This document shows positions 26,617 to 39,486 of a stretch of DNA of 64,000 nucleotides, piece by piece (the stretch's first letter is position 1; each line of letters opens with the position of its first letter). The stretch lies in contig OX637401.1 of assembly GCA_951799425.1 (NCBI GenBank), positions 33,715,780 through 33,779,779 of the forward strand, read 5' to 3'. The DNA is from Ilex aquifolium (Eukaryota; Streptophyta; Magnoliopsida; Aquifoliales; Aquifoliaceae). A model generated the notes under the pieces. That model was not told the DNA's origin. It made no database searches and saw nothing but the letters and a program-made list of their open reading frames with translations. Position numbers and translations under genes: made by a program.

Positions 26617-29600
26617 ATGGGAAATTACTTTTTTTTCCTAGTGGAGGGGAATGACCAACTATACCAAACTTCCATCACCATTTCGAACTTGTTAGAAGAT
26701 GAATCACCAATTTTGATCTCAATATATTGGTTAGGGTTTCAAGTTCTCATTTCAATGCCGCAAGAGTTAGCTCAATCCGTGTTCGGGAGAAAAAGTTATG
26801 TCCGATATACTATTTCATTTTAAAGGTGGACTACTTATTACACCAAACTTGCGTTACAATAGAGCCCATGCTAGAGGATTTTTCATGACTTTTGACGTGA
26901 ATAAAATGGTTAGGGATTCAAGAATTCTTTACAATGCCGCAAGAATCATCTTATTCAGAGACCGGAGTAAAAAGTTATGTCAGAAATACTAAAGAATGAG
27001 AAATTACTTTTTTTTCCTAGTGGAGGGGATGGCCAACTATACCAAACTTCCATCACCATTTCGAACTTGTTAGAAGATGAATCACCAATTTTGATCTCAA
27101 TATATTGGTTAGGGTTTCAAGTTCTCATTTCAATGCCGCAAGAGTTAGCTCAATCCGAGTTCGGGAGAAAAAGTTATGTCCGATATACTATTTCATTTTA
27201 AAGGTGGACTACTTATTACACCAAACTTGCGTTACAATAGAGCCCATGCTAGAGGATTTTTCATGACTTTTGATGTGAATAAAATGGTTAGGGATTCAAG
27301 AATTCTTTACAATGCCGCAAGAATCATCTTAATCAGAGACCGGAGTAAAAAGTTATGTCAGAAATACTAAAGAATGCGAAATTACTTTTTTTTCCTAGTG
27401 GAGGGGAATGACCAACTATACCAAACTTCCATCACCATTTCAAACTTGTTAGAAGATGAATCACCAATTTTGATCTCAATATATTGGTTAGGGTTTCAAG
27501 TTCTCATTTCAATGCCGCAAGAGTTAGCTCAATCCGTGTTCGGGAGAAAAAGTTATGTCCGATATACTATTTCATTTTAAAGGTGGACTACTTATTACAC
27601 CAAACTTGCGTTACAATAGAGCCCATGCATGAGGATTTTTCATGACTTTTGATGTGAATAAAATGGTTAGGGATTCAAGAATTCTTTACAATGCCGCAAG
27701 AATCATCTTATTCAGAGACCGGAGTAAAAAGTTATGTTAGAAATACTAAAGAATGGGAAATTACTTTTTTTCCTAGTGGAGGGGAATGACCAACTATACC
27801 AAACTTCCATCACCATTTCGAACTTGTTAGAAGATGAATCACCAATTTTGATCTCAATATATTGGTTAGGGTTTCAAGTTCTCATTTCAATGCCGCAAGA
27901 GTTAGCTCAATCCGTGTTCGGGAGAAAAAGTTATGTCCGATATACTATTTCATTTTAAAGGTGGACTACTTATTACACCAAACTTGCGTTACAATAGAGC
28001 CCATGCTAGAGGATTTTTCATGACTTTTGATGTGAATAAAATGGTTAGGGATTCAAGAATTCTTTACAATGCCGCAAGAATCATCTTAATCAGAGACCGG
28101 AGTAAAAAGTTATGTCAGAAATACTAAAGAATGAGAAATTACTTTTTTTTCCTAGTGGAGGGGAATGACCAACTATACCAAACTTCCATCACCATTTCAA
28201 ACTTGTTAGAAGATGAATCACCAATTTTTGATCTCAATATATTGGTTAGGGTTTCAAGTTCTCATTTCAATGCCGCAAGAGTTATCTCAATCCGTGTTCG
28301 GGAGAAAAAGTTATGTCCGATATACTATTTCATTTTAAAGGTGGACTACTTATTACACCAAACTTGCGTTACAATAGAGCCCATGCTAGAGGATTTTTCA
28401 TGACTTTTGATGTGAATAAAATGGTTAGGGATTCAAGAATTCTTTACAATGCCGCAAGAATCATCTTATTCAGAGACCGGAGTAAAAAGTTATGTCAGAA
28501 ATACTAAAGAATGAGAAATTACTTTTGTTTCCTAGTGGAGGGGATGGCCAACTATACCAAACTTCCGTCACCATTTCGAACTTGTTAGAAGCTGAATCAC
28601 CAATTTTGATCTCAATATATTGGTTAGGGTTTCAAGTTCTCATTTCAATGCCGCAAGAGTTAGCTCAATCCGAGTTCGGGAGAAAAAGTTATGTCCGATA
28701 TACTATTTCATTTTAAAGGTGGACTACTTATTACACCAAACTTGCGTTACAATAGAGCCCATGCTAGAGGATTTTTCATGACTTTTGATGTGAATAAAAT
28801 GGTTAGGGATTCAAGAATTCTTTACAATGCCGCAAGAATCATCTTATTCAGAGACCGGAGTAAAAAGTTATGTCCGAAATACTAAAGAATGGGAAATTAC
28901 TTTTTTTTCCTAGTGGAGGGGAATGACCAACTATACCAAACTTCCATCACCATTTCGAACTTGTTAGAAGATGAATCACCAATTTTGATCTCAATATATT
29001 GGTTAGGGTTTCAAGTTCTCATTTCAATGCCGCAAGAGTTAGCTCAATCCGAGTTCGGGAGAAAAAGTTATGTCCGATATACTATTTCATTTTAAAGGTG
29101 GACTACTTATTACACCAAACTTGCGTTACAATAGAGCCCATGCTAGAGGATTTTTCATGACTTTTGATGTGAATAAAATGGTTAGGGATTCAAGAATTCT
29201 TTACAATGCCGCAAGAATCATCTTATTCAGAGACCGGAGTAAAAAGTTATGTCAGAATTACTAAAGAATGAGAAATTACTTTTGTTTCCTAGTGGAGGGG
29301 ATGGCCAACTATACCAAACTTCCATCACCATTTCGAACTTGTTAGAAGGTGAATCACCAATTTTGATCTCAATATATTGGTTAGGGTTTCAAGTTCTCTT
29401 TACAATGCTGCAAGAGTTAGCTCAATCCGAGTTCGGGAGAAAAAGTTATGTCCGATATACTATTTCATTTTAAAGGAGGACTACTTATTACACCAAACTT
29501 GCGTTACAATAGAGCCCATGCTAGAGGATTTTTCATGACTTTTGATATGAATAAAATGGTTAGGGATTCAAGAATTCATTACAATGCCGCAAGAATCATC

Positions 29601-30023
29601 TTATTTAGAGACCGGAGTAAAAAGTTATGTCAGAAATACTAAAGAATGGGAAATTACTTTTTTTTCCTAGTGGAGGGGATGGCCAACTATACCAAACTTC
29701 CATCACCATTTCGAACTTGTTAGAAGATGAATCACCAATTTTGATCTTAATATATTGGTTAGGGTTTCAAGTTCTCATTACAATGCCGCAAGAGTTAGCT
29801 CAATCCGAGTTCGGGAGAAAAAGTTATGTCCGATATACTATTTCATGTTAAAGGTGGACTACTTATTACACCAAACTTGCGTTACAATAGAGCCCATGCT
29901 AGAGGATTTTTCATGACTTTTGATGTGAATAAAATGGTTAGGGATTCAAGAATTCTTTACAATGCCGCAAGAATCATCTTATTCAGAGACCGGAGTAAAA
30001 AGTTATGTCCGAAATACTAAAGA
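26238..30023 (+). repeat. Ten-monomer segment, 3786 bp, first of two related copies
   Basis: Monomer starts: 26238, 26617, 26996, 27374, 27753, 28131, 28511, 28889, 29268, 29646. Order: X X F R T7 R L Xe Lg G. The two X copies share GACGTGAAT in the following half A. R at 27374 has GCGAAATT. The T7 copy at 27753 follows GTTATGTTAG. The R copy at 28131 has an extra T (T5 at 28225-28229), making the period 380 bp. G has GGGAAATT, T8, GGATGGCC and, here, CATTACAATG. The first six monomers recur from 30024 with few changes. The last four recur 7191 bp downstream at 35702. Confidence 0.88.
27625..27630. other. Private ATGCAT change in GCTAGAGG
   Basis: The usual GCTAGAGG reads GCATGAGG here, creating an NsiI site. 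The related copies at about 31413, 32170 and 34062 have GCTTGAGG at the same place. The single A therefore probably arose on an already changed GCTTGAGG background, and it gives a landmark in an otherwise uniform array. Confidence 0.8.
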
Positions 30024-32295
30024 ATGGGAAATTACTTTTTTTTCCTAGTGGAGGGGAATGACCAACTATACCAAACTTCCATCACCATTTCGAACTTGTT
30101 AGAAGATGAATCACCGATTTTGATCTCAATATATTGGTTAGGGTTTCAAGTTCTCATTTCAATGCCGCAAGAGTTAGCTCAATCCGTGTTCGGGAGAAAA
30201 AGTTATGTCCGATATACTATTTCATTTTAAAGGTGGACTACTTATTACACCAAACTTGCGTTACAATAGAGCCCATGCTAGAGGATTTTTCATGACTTTT
30301 GACGTGAATAAAATGGTTAGGGATTCAAGAATTCTTTACAATGCCGCAAGAATCATCTTATTCAGAGACCGGAGTAAAAAGTTATGTCCGAAATACTAAA
30401 GAATGGGAAATTACTTTTTTTTCCTAGTGGAGGGGAATGACCAACTATACCAAACTTCCATCACCATTTCGAACTTGTTAGAAGATGAATCACCAATTTT
30501 GATCTCAATATATTGGTTAGGGTTTCAAGTTCTCATTTCAATGCCGCAAGAGTTAGCTCAATCCGTGTTCGGGAGAAAAAGTTATGTCCGATATACTATT
30601 TCATTTTAAAGGTGGACTACTTATTACACCAAACTTGCGTTACAATAGAGCCCATGCTAGAGGATTTTTCATGACTTTTGACGTGAATAAAATGGTTAGG
30701 GATTCAAGAATTCTTTACAATGCCGCAAGAATCATCTTATTCAGAGACCGGAGTAAAAAGTTATGTCAGAAATACTAAAGAATGAGAAATTACTTTTTTT
30801 TCCTAGTGGAGGGGATGGCCAACTATACCAAACTTCCATCACCATTTCGAACTTGTTAGAAGATGAATCACCCATTTTGATCTCAATATATTGGTTAGGG
30901 TTTCAAGTTCTCATTTCAATGCCGCAAGAGTTAGCTCAATCCGAGTTCGGGAGAAAAAGTTATGTCCGATATACTATTTCATTTTAAAGGTGGACTACTT
31001 ATTACACCAAACTTGCGTTACAATAGAGCCCATGCTAGAGGATTTTTCATGACTTTTGATGTGAATAAAATGGTTAGGGATTCAAGAATTCTTTACAATG
31101 CCGCAAGAATCATCTTAATCAGAGACCGGAGTAAAAAGTTATGTCAGAAATACTAAAGAATGCGAAATTACTTTTTTTTCCTAGTGGAGGGGAATGACCA
31201 ACTATACCAAACTTCCATCACCATTTCAAACTTGTTAGAAGATGAATCACCAATTTTGATCTCAATATATTGGTTAGGGTTTCAAGTTCTCATTTCAATG
31301 CCGCAAGAGTTAGCTCAATCCGTGTTCGGGAGAAAAAGTTATGTCCGATATACTATTTCATTTTAAAGGTGGACTACTTATTACACCAAACTTGCGTTAC
31401 AATAGAGCCCATGCTTGAGGATTTTTCATGACTTTTGATGTGAATAAAATGGTTAGGGATTCAAGAATTCTTTACAATGCCGCAAGAATCATCTTATTCA
31501 GAGACCGGAGTAAAAAGTTATGTTAGAAATACTAAAGAATGGGAAATTACTTTTTTTCCTAGTGGAGGGGAATGACCAACTATACCAAACTTCCATCACC
31601 ATTTCGAACTTGTTAGAAGATGAATCACCAATTTTGATCTCAATATATTGGTTAGGGTTTCAAGTTCTCATTTCAATGCCGCAAGAGTTAGCTCAATCCG
31701 TGTTCGGGAGAAAAAGTTATGTCCGATATACTATTTCATTTTAAAGGTGGACTACTTATTACACCAAACTTGCGTTACAATAGAGCCCATGCTAGAGGAT
31801 TTTTCATGACTTTTGATGTGAATAAAATGGTTAGGGATTCAAGAATTCTTTACAATGCCGCAAGAATCATCTTAATCAGAGACCGGAGTAAAAAGTTATG
31901 TCAGAAATACTAAAGAATGCGAAATTACTTTTTTTTCCTAGTGGAGGGGAATGACCAACTATACCAAACTTCCATCACCATTTCAAACTTGTTAGAAGAT
32001 GAATCACCAATTTTGATCTCAATATATTGGTTAGGGTTTCAAGTTCTCATTTCAATGCCGCAAGAGTTAGCTCAATCCGTGTTCGGGAGAAAAAGTTATG
32101 TCCGATATACTATTTCATTTTAAAGGTGGACTACTTATTACACCAAACTTGCGTTACAATAGAGCCCATGCTTGAGGATTTTTCATGACTTTTGATGTGA
32201 ATAAAATGGTTAGGGATTCAAGAATTCTTTACAATGCCGCAAGAATCATCTTATTCAGAGACCGGAGTAAAAAGTTATGTTAGAAATACTAAAGA
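30024..32295 (+). repeat. Second copy of the X X F R T7 R segment
   Basis: Monomer starts: 30024, 30403, 30782, 31160, 31539, 31917. It matches 26238-28510 in type order, including the GACGTGAAT mark, the GCGAAATT R copy and the GTTATGTTAG that precedes T7. The R-T7 pair (GCGAAATT R with GCTTGAGG, then T7) recurs with a 757-bp step at 31160 and 31917. Private changes are CACCGATTT near 30115 and CACCCATTT near 30870. Confidence 0.87.
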
Positions 32296-35200
32296 ATGGG
32301 AAATTACTTTTTTTCCTAGTGGAGGGGAATGACCAACTATACCAAACTTCCATCACCATTTCGAACTTGTTAGAAGATGAATCACCAAATTTGATCTGAA
32401 TATATTGGTTAGGGTTTCAAGTTCTCATTTCAATGCCGCAAGAGTTAGCTCAATCCGTGTTCGGGAGAAAAAGTTATGTCCGATATACTATTTCATTTTA
32501 AAGGTGGACTACTTATTACACCAAACTTGCGTTACAATAGAGCCCATGCTAGAGGATTTTTCATGACTTTTGATGTGAATAAAATGGTTAGGGATTCAAG
32601 AATTCTTTACAATGCCGCAAGAATCATCTTAATCAGAGACCGGAGTAAAAAGTTATGTCAGAAATACTAAAGAATGAGAAATTACTTTTTTTTCCTAGTG
32701 GAGGGGAATGACCAACTATACCAAACTTCCATCACCATTTCAAACTTGTTAAAAGATGAATCACCAATTTTGATCTCAATATATTGGTTAGGGTTTCAAG
32801 TTCTCATTTCAATGCCGCAAGAGTTAGCTCAATCCGTGTTCGGGAGAAAAAGTTATGTCCGATATACTATTTCATTTTAAAGGTGGACTACTTATTACAC
32901 CAAACTTGCGTTACAATAGAGCCCATGCTAGAGGATTTTTCATGACTTTTGATGTGAATAAAATGGTTAGGGATTCAAGAATTCTTTACAATGCCGCAAG
33001 AATCATCTTATTCAGAGACCGGAGTAAAAAGTTATGTCAGAAATACTAAAGAATGGGAAATTACTTTTTTTTCTAGTGGAGGGGAATGACCAACTATACC
33101 AAACTTCCATCACCATTTCGAACTTGTTAGAAGATGAATCACCAATTTTGATCTCAATATATTGGTTAGGGTTTCAAGTTCTCATTTCAATGCCGCAAGA
33201 GTTAGCTCAATCCGTGTTCGGGAGAAAAAGTTATGTCCGATATACTATTTCATTTTAAAGGTGGACTACTTATTACACCAAACTTGCGTTACAATAGAGC
33301 CCATGCTAGAGGATTTTTGATGACTTTTGATGTGAATAAAATGGTTAGGGATTCAAGAATTCTTTACAATGCCGCAAGAATCATCTTAATCAGAGACCGG
33401 AGTAAAAAGTTATGTCAGAAATACTAAAGAATGGGAAATTACTTTTTTTTCCTAGTGGAGGGGAATGACCAACTATACCAAACTTCCATCACCATTTCGA
33501 ACTTGTTAGAAGATGAATCACCAATTTTGATCTAAATATATTGGTTAGGGTTTCAAGTTCTCATTTCAATGCCGCAAGAGTTAGCTCAATCCGTGTTCGG
33601 GAGAAAAAGTTATGTCCGATATACTATTTCATTTTAAAGGTGGACTACTTATTACACCAAACTTGCGTTACAATAGAGCCCATGCTAGAGGATTTTTCAT
33701 GACTTTTGATGTGAATAAAATGGTTAGGGATTCAAGAATTCTTTACAATGCCGCAAGAATCATCTTATTCAGAGACCGGAGTAAAAAGTTATGTCAGAAA
33801 TACTAAAGAATGAGAAATTACTTTTGTTTCCTAGTGGAGGGGATGGCCAACTATACCAAACTTCCATCACCATTTCGAACTTGTTAGAAGCTGAATCACC
33901 AATTTTGATCTCAATATATTGGTTAGGGTTTCAAGTTCTCATTTCAATGCCGCAAGAGTTAGCTCAATCCGTGTTCGGGAGAAAAAGTTATGTCCGATAT
34001 ACTATTTCATTTTAAAGGTGGACTACTTATTACACCAAACTTGCGTTACAATAGAGCCCATGCTTGAGGATTTTTCATGACTTTTGATGTGAATAAAATG
34101 GTTAGGGATTCAAGAATTCTTTACAATGCCGCAAGAATCATCTTATTCAGAGACCGGAGTAAAAAGTTATGTTAGAAATACTAAAGAATGGGAAATTACT
34201 TTTTTTCCTAGTGGAGGGGAATGACCAACTATACCAAACTTCCATCACCATTTCGAACTTGTTAGAAGATGAATCACCAATTTTGATCTCAATATATTGG
34301 TTAGGGTTTCAAGTTCTCATTTCAATGCCGCAAGAGTTAGCTCAATCCGTGTTCGGGAGAAAAAGTTATGTCCGATATACTATTTCATTTTAAAGGTGGA
34401 CTACTTATTACACCAAACTTGCGTTACAATAGAGCCCATGCTAGAGGATTTTTCATGACTTTTGATGTGAATAAAATGGTTAGGGATTCAAGAATTCTTT
34501 ACAATGCCGCAAGAATCATCTTAATCAGAGACCGGAGTAAAAAGTTATGTCAGAAATACTAAAGAATGAGAAATTACTTTTTTTTCCTAGTGGAGGGGAA
34601 TGACCAACTATACCAAACTTCCATCACCATTTCAAACTTGTTAGAAGATGAATCACCAATTTTGATCTCAATATATTGGTTAGGGTTTCAAGTTCTCATT
34701 TCAATGCCGCAAGAGTTAGCTCAATCCGTGTTCGGGAGAAAAAGTTATGTCCGATATACTATTTCATTTTAAAGGTGGACTACTTATTACACCAAACTTG
34801 CGTTACAATAGAGCCCATGCTAGAGGATTTTTCATGACTTTTGATGTGAATAAAATGGTTAGGGATTCAAGAATTCTTTACAATGCCGCAAGAATCATCT
34901 TATTCAGAGACCGGAGTAAAAAGTTATGTCAGAAATACTAAAGAATGGGAAATTACTTTTTTTTCTAGTGGAGGGGAATGACCAACTATACCAAACTTCC
35001 ATCACCATTTCGAACTTGTTAGAAGATGAATCACCAATTTTGATCTCAATATATTGGTTAGGGTTTCAAGTTCTCATTTCAATGCCGCAAGAGTTAGCTC
35101 AATCCGTGTTCGGGAGAAAAAGTTATGTCCGATATACTATTTCATTTTAAAGGTGGACTACTTATTACACCAAACTTGCGTTACAATAGAGCCCATGCTA

Positions 35201-36836
35201 GAGGATTTTTGATGACTTTTGATGTGAATAAAATGGTTAGGGATTCAAGAATTCTTTACAATGCCGCAAGAATCATCTTAATCAGAGACCGGAGTAAAAA
35301 GTTATGTCAGAAATACTAAAGAATGGGAAATTACTTTTTTTTCCTAGTGGAGGGGAATGACCAACTATACCAAACTTCCATCACCATTTCGAACTTGTTA
35401 GAAGATGAATCACCAATTTTGATCTAAATATATTGGTTAGGGTTTCAAGTTCTCATTTCAATGCCGCAAGAGTTAGCTCAATCCGTGTTCGGGAGAAAAA
35501 GTTATGTCCGATATACTATTTCATTTTAAAGGTGGACTACTTATTACACCAAACTTGCGTTACAATAGAGCCCATGCTAGAGGATTTTTCATGACTTTTG
35601 ATGTGAATAAAATGGTTAGGGATTCAAGAATTCTTTACAATGCCGCAAGAATCATCTTATTCAGAGACCGGAGTAAAAAGTTATGTCAGAAATACTAAAG
35701 AATGAGAAATTACTTTTGTTTCCTAGTGGAGGGGATGGCCAACTATACCAAACTTCCATCACCATTTCGAACTTGTTAGAAGCTGAATCACCAATTTTGA
35801 TCTCAGTATATTGGTTAGGGTTTCAAGTTCTCATTTCAATGCCGCAAGAGTTAGCTCAATCCGAGTTCGGGAGAAAAAGTTATGTCCGATATACTATTTC
35901 ATTTTAAAGGTGGACTACTTATTACACCAAACTTGCGTTACAATAGAGCCCATGCTAGAGGATTTTTCATGACTTTTGATGTGAATAAAATGGTTAGGGA
36001 TTCAAGAATTCTTTACAATGCCGCAAGAATCATCTTATTCAGAGACCGGAGTAAAAAGTTATGTCCGAAATACTAAAGAATGGGAAATTACTTTTTTTTC
36101 CTAGTGGAGGGGAATGACCAACTATACCAAACTTCCATCACCATTTCGAACTTGTTAGAAGATGAATCACCAATTTTGATCTCAATATATTGGTTAGGGT
36201 TTCAAGTTCTCATTTCAATGCCGCAAGAGTTAGCTCAATCCGAGTTCGGGAGAAAAAGTTATGTCCGATATACTATTTCATTTTAAAGGTGGACTACTTA
36301 TTACACCAAACTTGCGTTACAATAGAGCCCATGCTAGAGGATTTTTCATGACTTTTGATGTGAATAAAATGGTTAGGGATTCAAGAATTCTTTACAATGC
36401 CGCAAGAATCATCTTATTCAGAGACCGGAGTAAAAAGTTATGTCAGAATTACTAAAGAATGAGAAATTACTTTTGTTTCCTAGTGGAGGGGATGGCCAAC
36501 TATACCAAACTTCCATCACCATTTCGAACTTGTTAGAAGGTGAATCACCAATTTTGATCTCAATATATTGGTTAGGGTTTCAAGTTCTCTTTACAATGCT
36601 GCAAGAGTTAGCTCAATCCGAGTTCGGGAGAAAAAGTTATGTCCGATATACTATTTCATTTTAAAGGAGGACTACTTATTACACCAAACTTGCGTTACAA
36701 TAGAGCCCATGCAAGAGGATTTTTCATGACTTTTGATATGAATAAAATGGTTAGGGATTCAAGAATTCATTACAATGCCGCAAGAATCATCTTATTTAGA
36801 GACCGGAGTAAAAAGTTATGTCAGAAATACTAAAGA
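32296..36836 (+). repeat. Five-monomer unit (1892 bp) in two copies, then L Xe Lg
   Basis: Monomer starts: 32296, 32674, 33053, 33431, 33810; 34188, 34566, 34945, 35323, 35702; then 36080 and 36459. Order T7 R T7-prime X(GATCTAAAT) L. T7-prime has eight T followed by CTAG, so one C is missing or changed. The second unit continues into L Xe Lg (35702, 36080, 36459). These match the 28511-29645 segment, including the rare GTCAGAATTAC ending and the ATGCTGCAAG copy of Lg. Copies of Lg in this lineage are followed by GGAGGAC, GATATGAAT and AATTCATTAC. Confidence 0.88.
33810..34187 (+). repeat. Hybrid monomer L/R at the five-monomer boundary
   Basis: Half A is type L (T4-G-T3, GGATGGCC, CTGAATC at about 33891), but half B has CCGTG (33969-33973) and GCTTGAGG, otherwise seen with the GCGAAATT R copies at 31160 and 31917. 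The equivalent copy in the next unit (35702) has CCGAG and GCTAGAGG. The crossover lies between about 33891 and 33971, and it restarts the T7 R T7-prime X L order. Confidence 0.7.
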
Positions 36837-39486
36837 ATGGGAAATTACTTTTTTTTCCTAGTGGAGGGGATGGCCAACTATACCAAACTTCCATCACCAT
36901 TTCGAACTTGTTAGAAGATGAATCACCAATTTTGATCTCAATATATTGGTTAGGGTTTCAAGTTCTCATTACAATGCCGCAAGAGTTAGCTCAATCCGAG
37001 TTCGGGAGAAAAAGTTATGTCCGATATACTATTTCATTTTAAAGGTGGACTACTTATTACACCAAACTTGCGTTACTATAGAGCCCATGCTAGAGGATTT
37101 TTCATGACTTTTGATGTGAATAAAATGGTTAGGGATTCAAGAATTCTTTACAATGCCGCAAGAATCATCTTATTTAGAGACCGGAGTAAAAAGTTATGTC
37201 AGAAATACTAAAGAATGGGAAATTACTTTTTTTTCCTAGTGGAGGGGATGGCCAACTATACCAAACTTCCATCACCATTTCGAACTTGTTAGAAGATGAA
37301 TCACCAATTTTGATCTCAATATATTGGTTAGGGTTTCAAGTTCTCATTTCAATGCCGCAAGAGTTAGCTCAATCCGAGTTCGGGAGAAAAAGTTATGTCC
37401 GATATACTATTTCATTTTAAAGGAGGACTACTTATTACACCAAACTTGCGTTACAATAGAGCCCATGCTAGAGGATTTTTCATGACTTTTGATGTGAATA
37501 AAATGGTTAGGGATTCAAGAATTCTTTACAATGCAGCAAGAATCATCTTAATCAGAGACCGGAGTAAAAAGTTATGTCCGAAATACTAAAGAATGGGAAA
37601 TTACTTTTTTTTCCTAGTGGAGGGGAATGGCCAACTATACCAAACTTCCATCTCCATTTCGAACTTGTTAGAAGGTGAATCACCAATTTTGATCTAAATA
37701 TATTGGTTAGGGTTTCAATTTCTCATTTCAATGCCGCAAGAGTTAGCTCAATCCGAGTTCGGGAGAAACAGTTATGTCCGATATACTATTTCATTTTAAA
37801 GGAGGACTACTTATTACATCAAACTTGCGTTACAATAGAGTCCATGCTAGAGGATTTTTCATGACTTTTGATGTGAATAAAATGGTTAGGGATTCAAGAA
37901 TTCTTTACAATGCCGCAAGAATCATCTTAATCAGAGACCGGAGTAAAAAGTTATGTCAGAAATACTAAAGAATGGGAAATTACTTTTTTTTCCTAGTGGA
38001 GGGGAATGACCAACTATACCAAACTTCCATCACCATTTCGAACTTGTTAGAAGATGAATCACCAATTTTGATCTCAATATATTGGTTAGGGTTTGAAGTT
38101 CTCATTTCAATGCCGCAAGAGTTAGCTCAATCCGAGTTCGGGAGAAAAAGTTATGTCCGATATACTATTTCATTTTAAAGGTGGACTACTTATTACACCA
38201 AACTTGCGTTACAATAGAGCCCATGCTAGAGGATTTTTCATGACTTTTGATGTGATTAAAATGGTTAGGGATTCAAGAATTCTTTACAATGCCGCAAGAA
38301 TCATCTTATTCAGAGACCGGAGTAAAAAGTTATGTCCGAAATACTAAAGAATGGGAAATTACTTTTTTTTCCTAGTGGAGGGGAATGACCAACTATACCA
38401 AACTTCCATCACCATTTCGAACTTGTTAGAAGATGAATCACCAATTTTGATCTCAATATATTGGTTAGGGTTTCAAGTTCTCATTTCAATGCCGCAAGAG
38501 TTAGCTCAATCCGTGTTCGGGAGAAAAAGTTATGTCCGATATACTATTTCATTTTAAAGGTGGACTACTTATTACACCAAACTTGCGTTACAATAGAGCC
38601 CATGCTAGAGCATTTTTCATGACTTTTGACGTGAATAAAATGGTTAGGGATTCAAGAATTCTTTACAATGCCGCAAGAATCATCTTATTCAGAGACCGGA
38701 GTAAAAAGTTATGTCCGAAATACTAAAGAATGGGAAATTACTTTTTTTTCCTAGTGGAGGGGAATGACCAACTATACCAAACTTCCATCACCATTTCGAA
38801 CTTGTTAGAAGATGAATCACCAATTTTGATCTCAATATATTGGTTAGGGTTTCAAGTTCTCATTTCAATGCCGCAAGAGTTAGCTCAATCCGAGTTCGGG
38901 AGAAAAAGTTATGTCCGATATACTATTTCATTTTAAAGGTGGACTACTTATTACACCAAACTTGCGTTACAATAGAGCCCATGCTAGAGGATTTTTCATG
39001 ACTTTTGATGTGAATAAAATGGTTAGGGATTCAAGAATTCTTTACAATGCCGCAAGAATCATCTTATTCAGAGACCGGAGTAAAAAGTTATGTCAGAAAT
39101 ACTAAAGAATGAGAAATTACTTTTGTTTCCTAGTGGAGGGGATGGCCAACTATACCAAACTTCCATCACCATTTCGAACTTGTTAGAAGCTGAATCACCA
39201 ATTTTGATCTCAATATATTGGTTAGGGTTTCAAGTTCTCATTTCAATGCCGCAAGAGTTAGCTCAATCCGAGTTCGGGAGAAAAAGTTATGTCCGATATA
39301 CTATTTCATTTTAAAGGTGGACTACTTATTACACCAAACTTGCGTTACAATAGAGCCCATGCTAGAGGATTTTTCATGACTTTTGATGTGATTAAAATGG
39401 TTAGGGATTCAAGAATTCTTTACAATGCCGCAAGAATCATCTTATTCAGAGACCGGAGTAAAAAGTTATGTCCGAAATACTAAAGA
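36837..39486 (+). repeat. HOR block of seven monomers (2650 bp), copy 1
   Basis: Monomer starts: 36837, 37215, 37593, 37972, 38351, 38730, 39109. Order: G (CATTACAATG, then GTTACTATAG), G (then GGAGGAC and ATGCAGC), S, Xe with GTTTGAAG and then GATGTGATTAAA, X with GAGCATTTTTC and GACGTG, Xe, and L with GATGTGATTAAA. The full pattern recurs 2650 bp later. Confidence 0.94.
37593..37971 (+). repeat. Diverged monomer type S (five copies in the window)
   Basis: Copies at 37593, 40243, 52363, 53498 and 58040. Shared private changes are GGAATGGCC, CATCTCCAT, GATCTAAAT, CAATTTCTC, GAGAAACAGTT, GGAGGAC, ACATCAAAC and GAGTCCATG. It alters two blocks otherwise shared by halves A and B: AAAAAGTT becomes AAACAGTT, and CACCAAACTT becomes CATCAAACTT. 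Two copies have GGTGAATC (37593, 40243) and three have GATGAATC. It is the most diverged type seen, yet has been copied intact with its neighbours. Confidence 0.88.
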
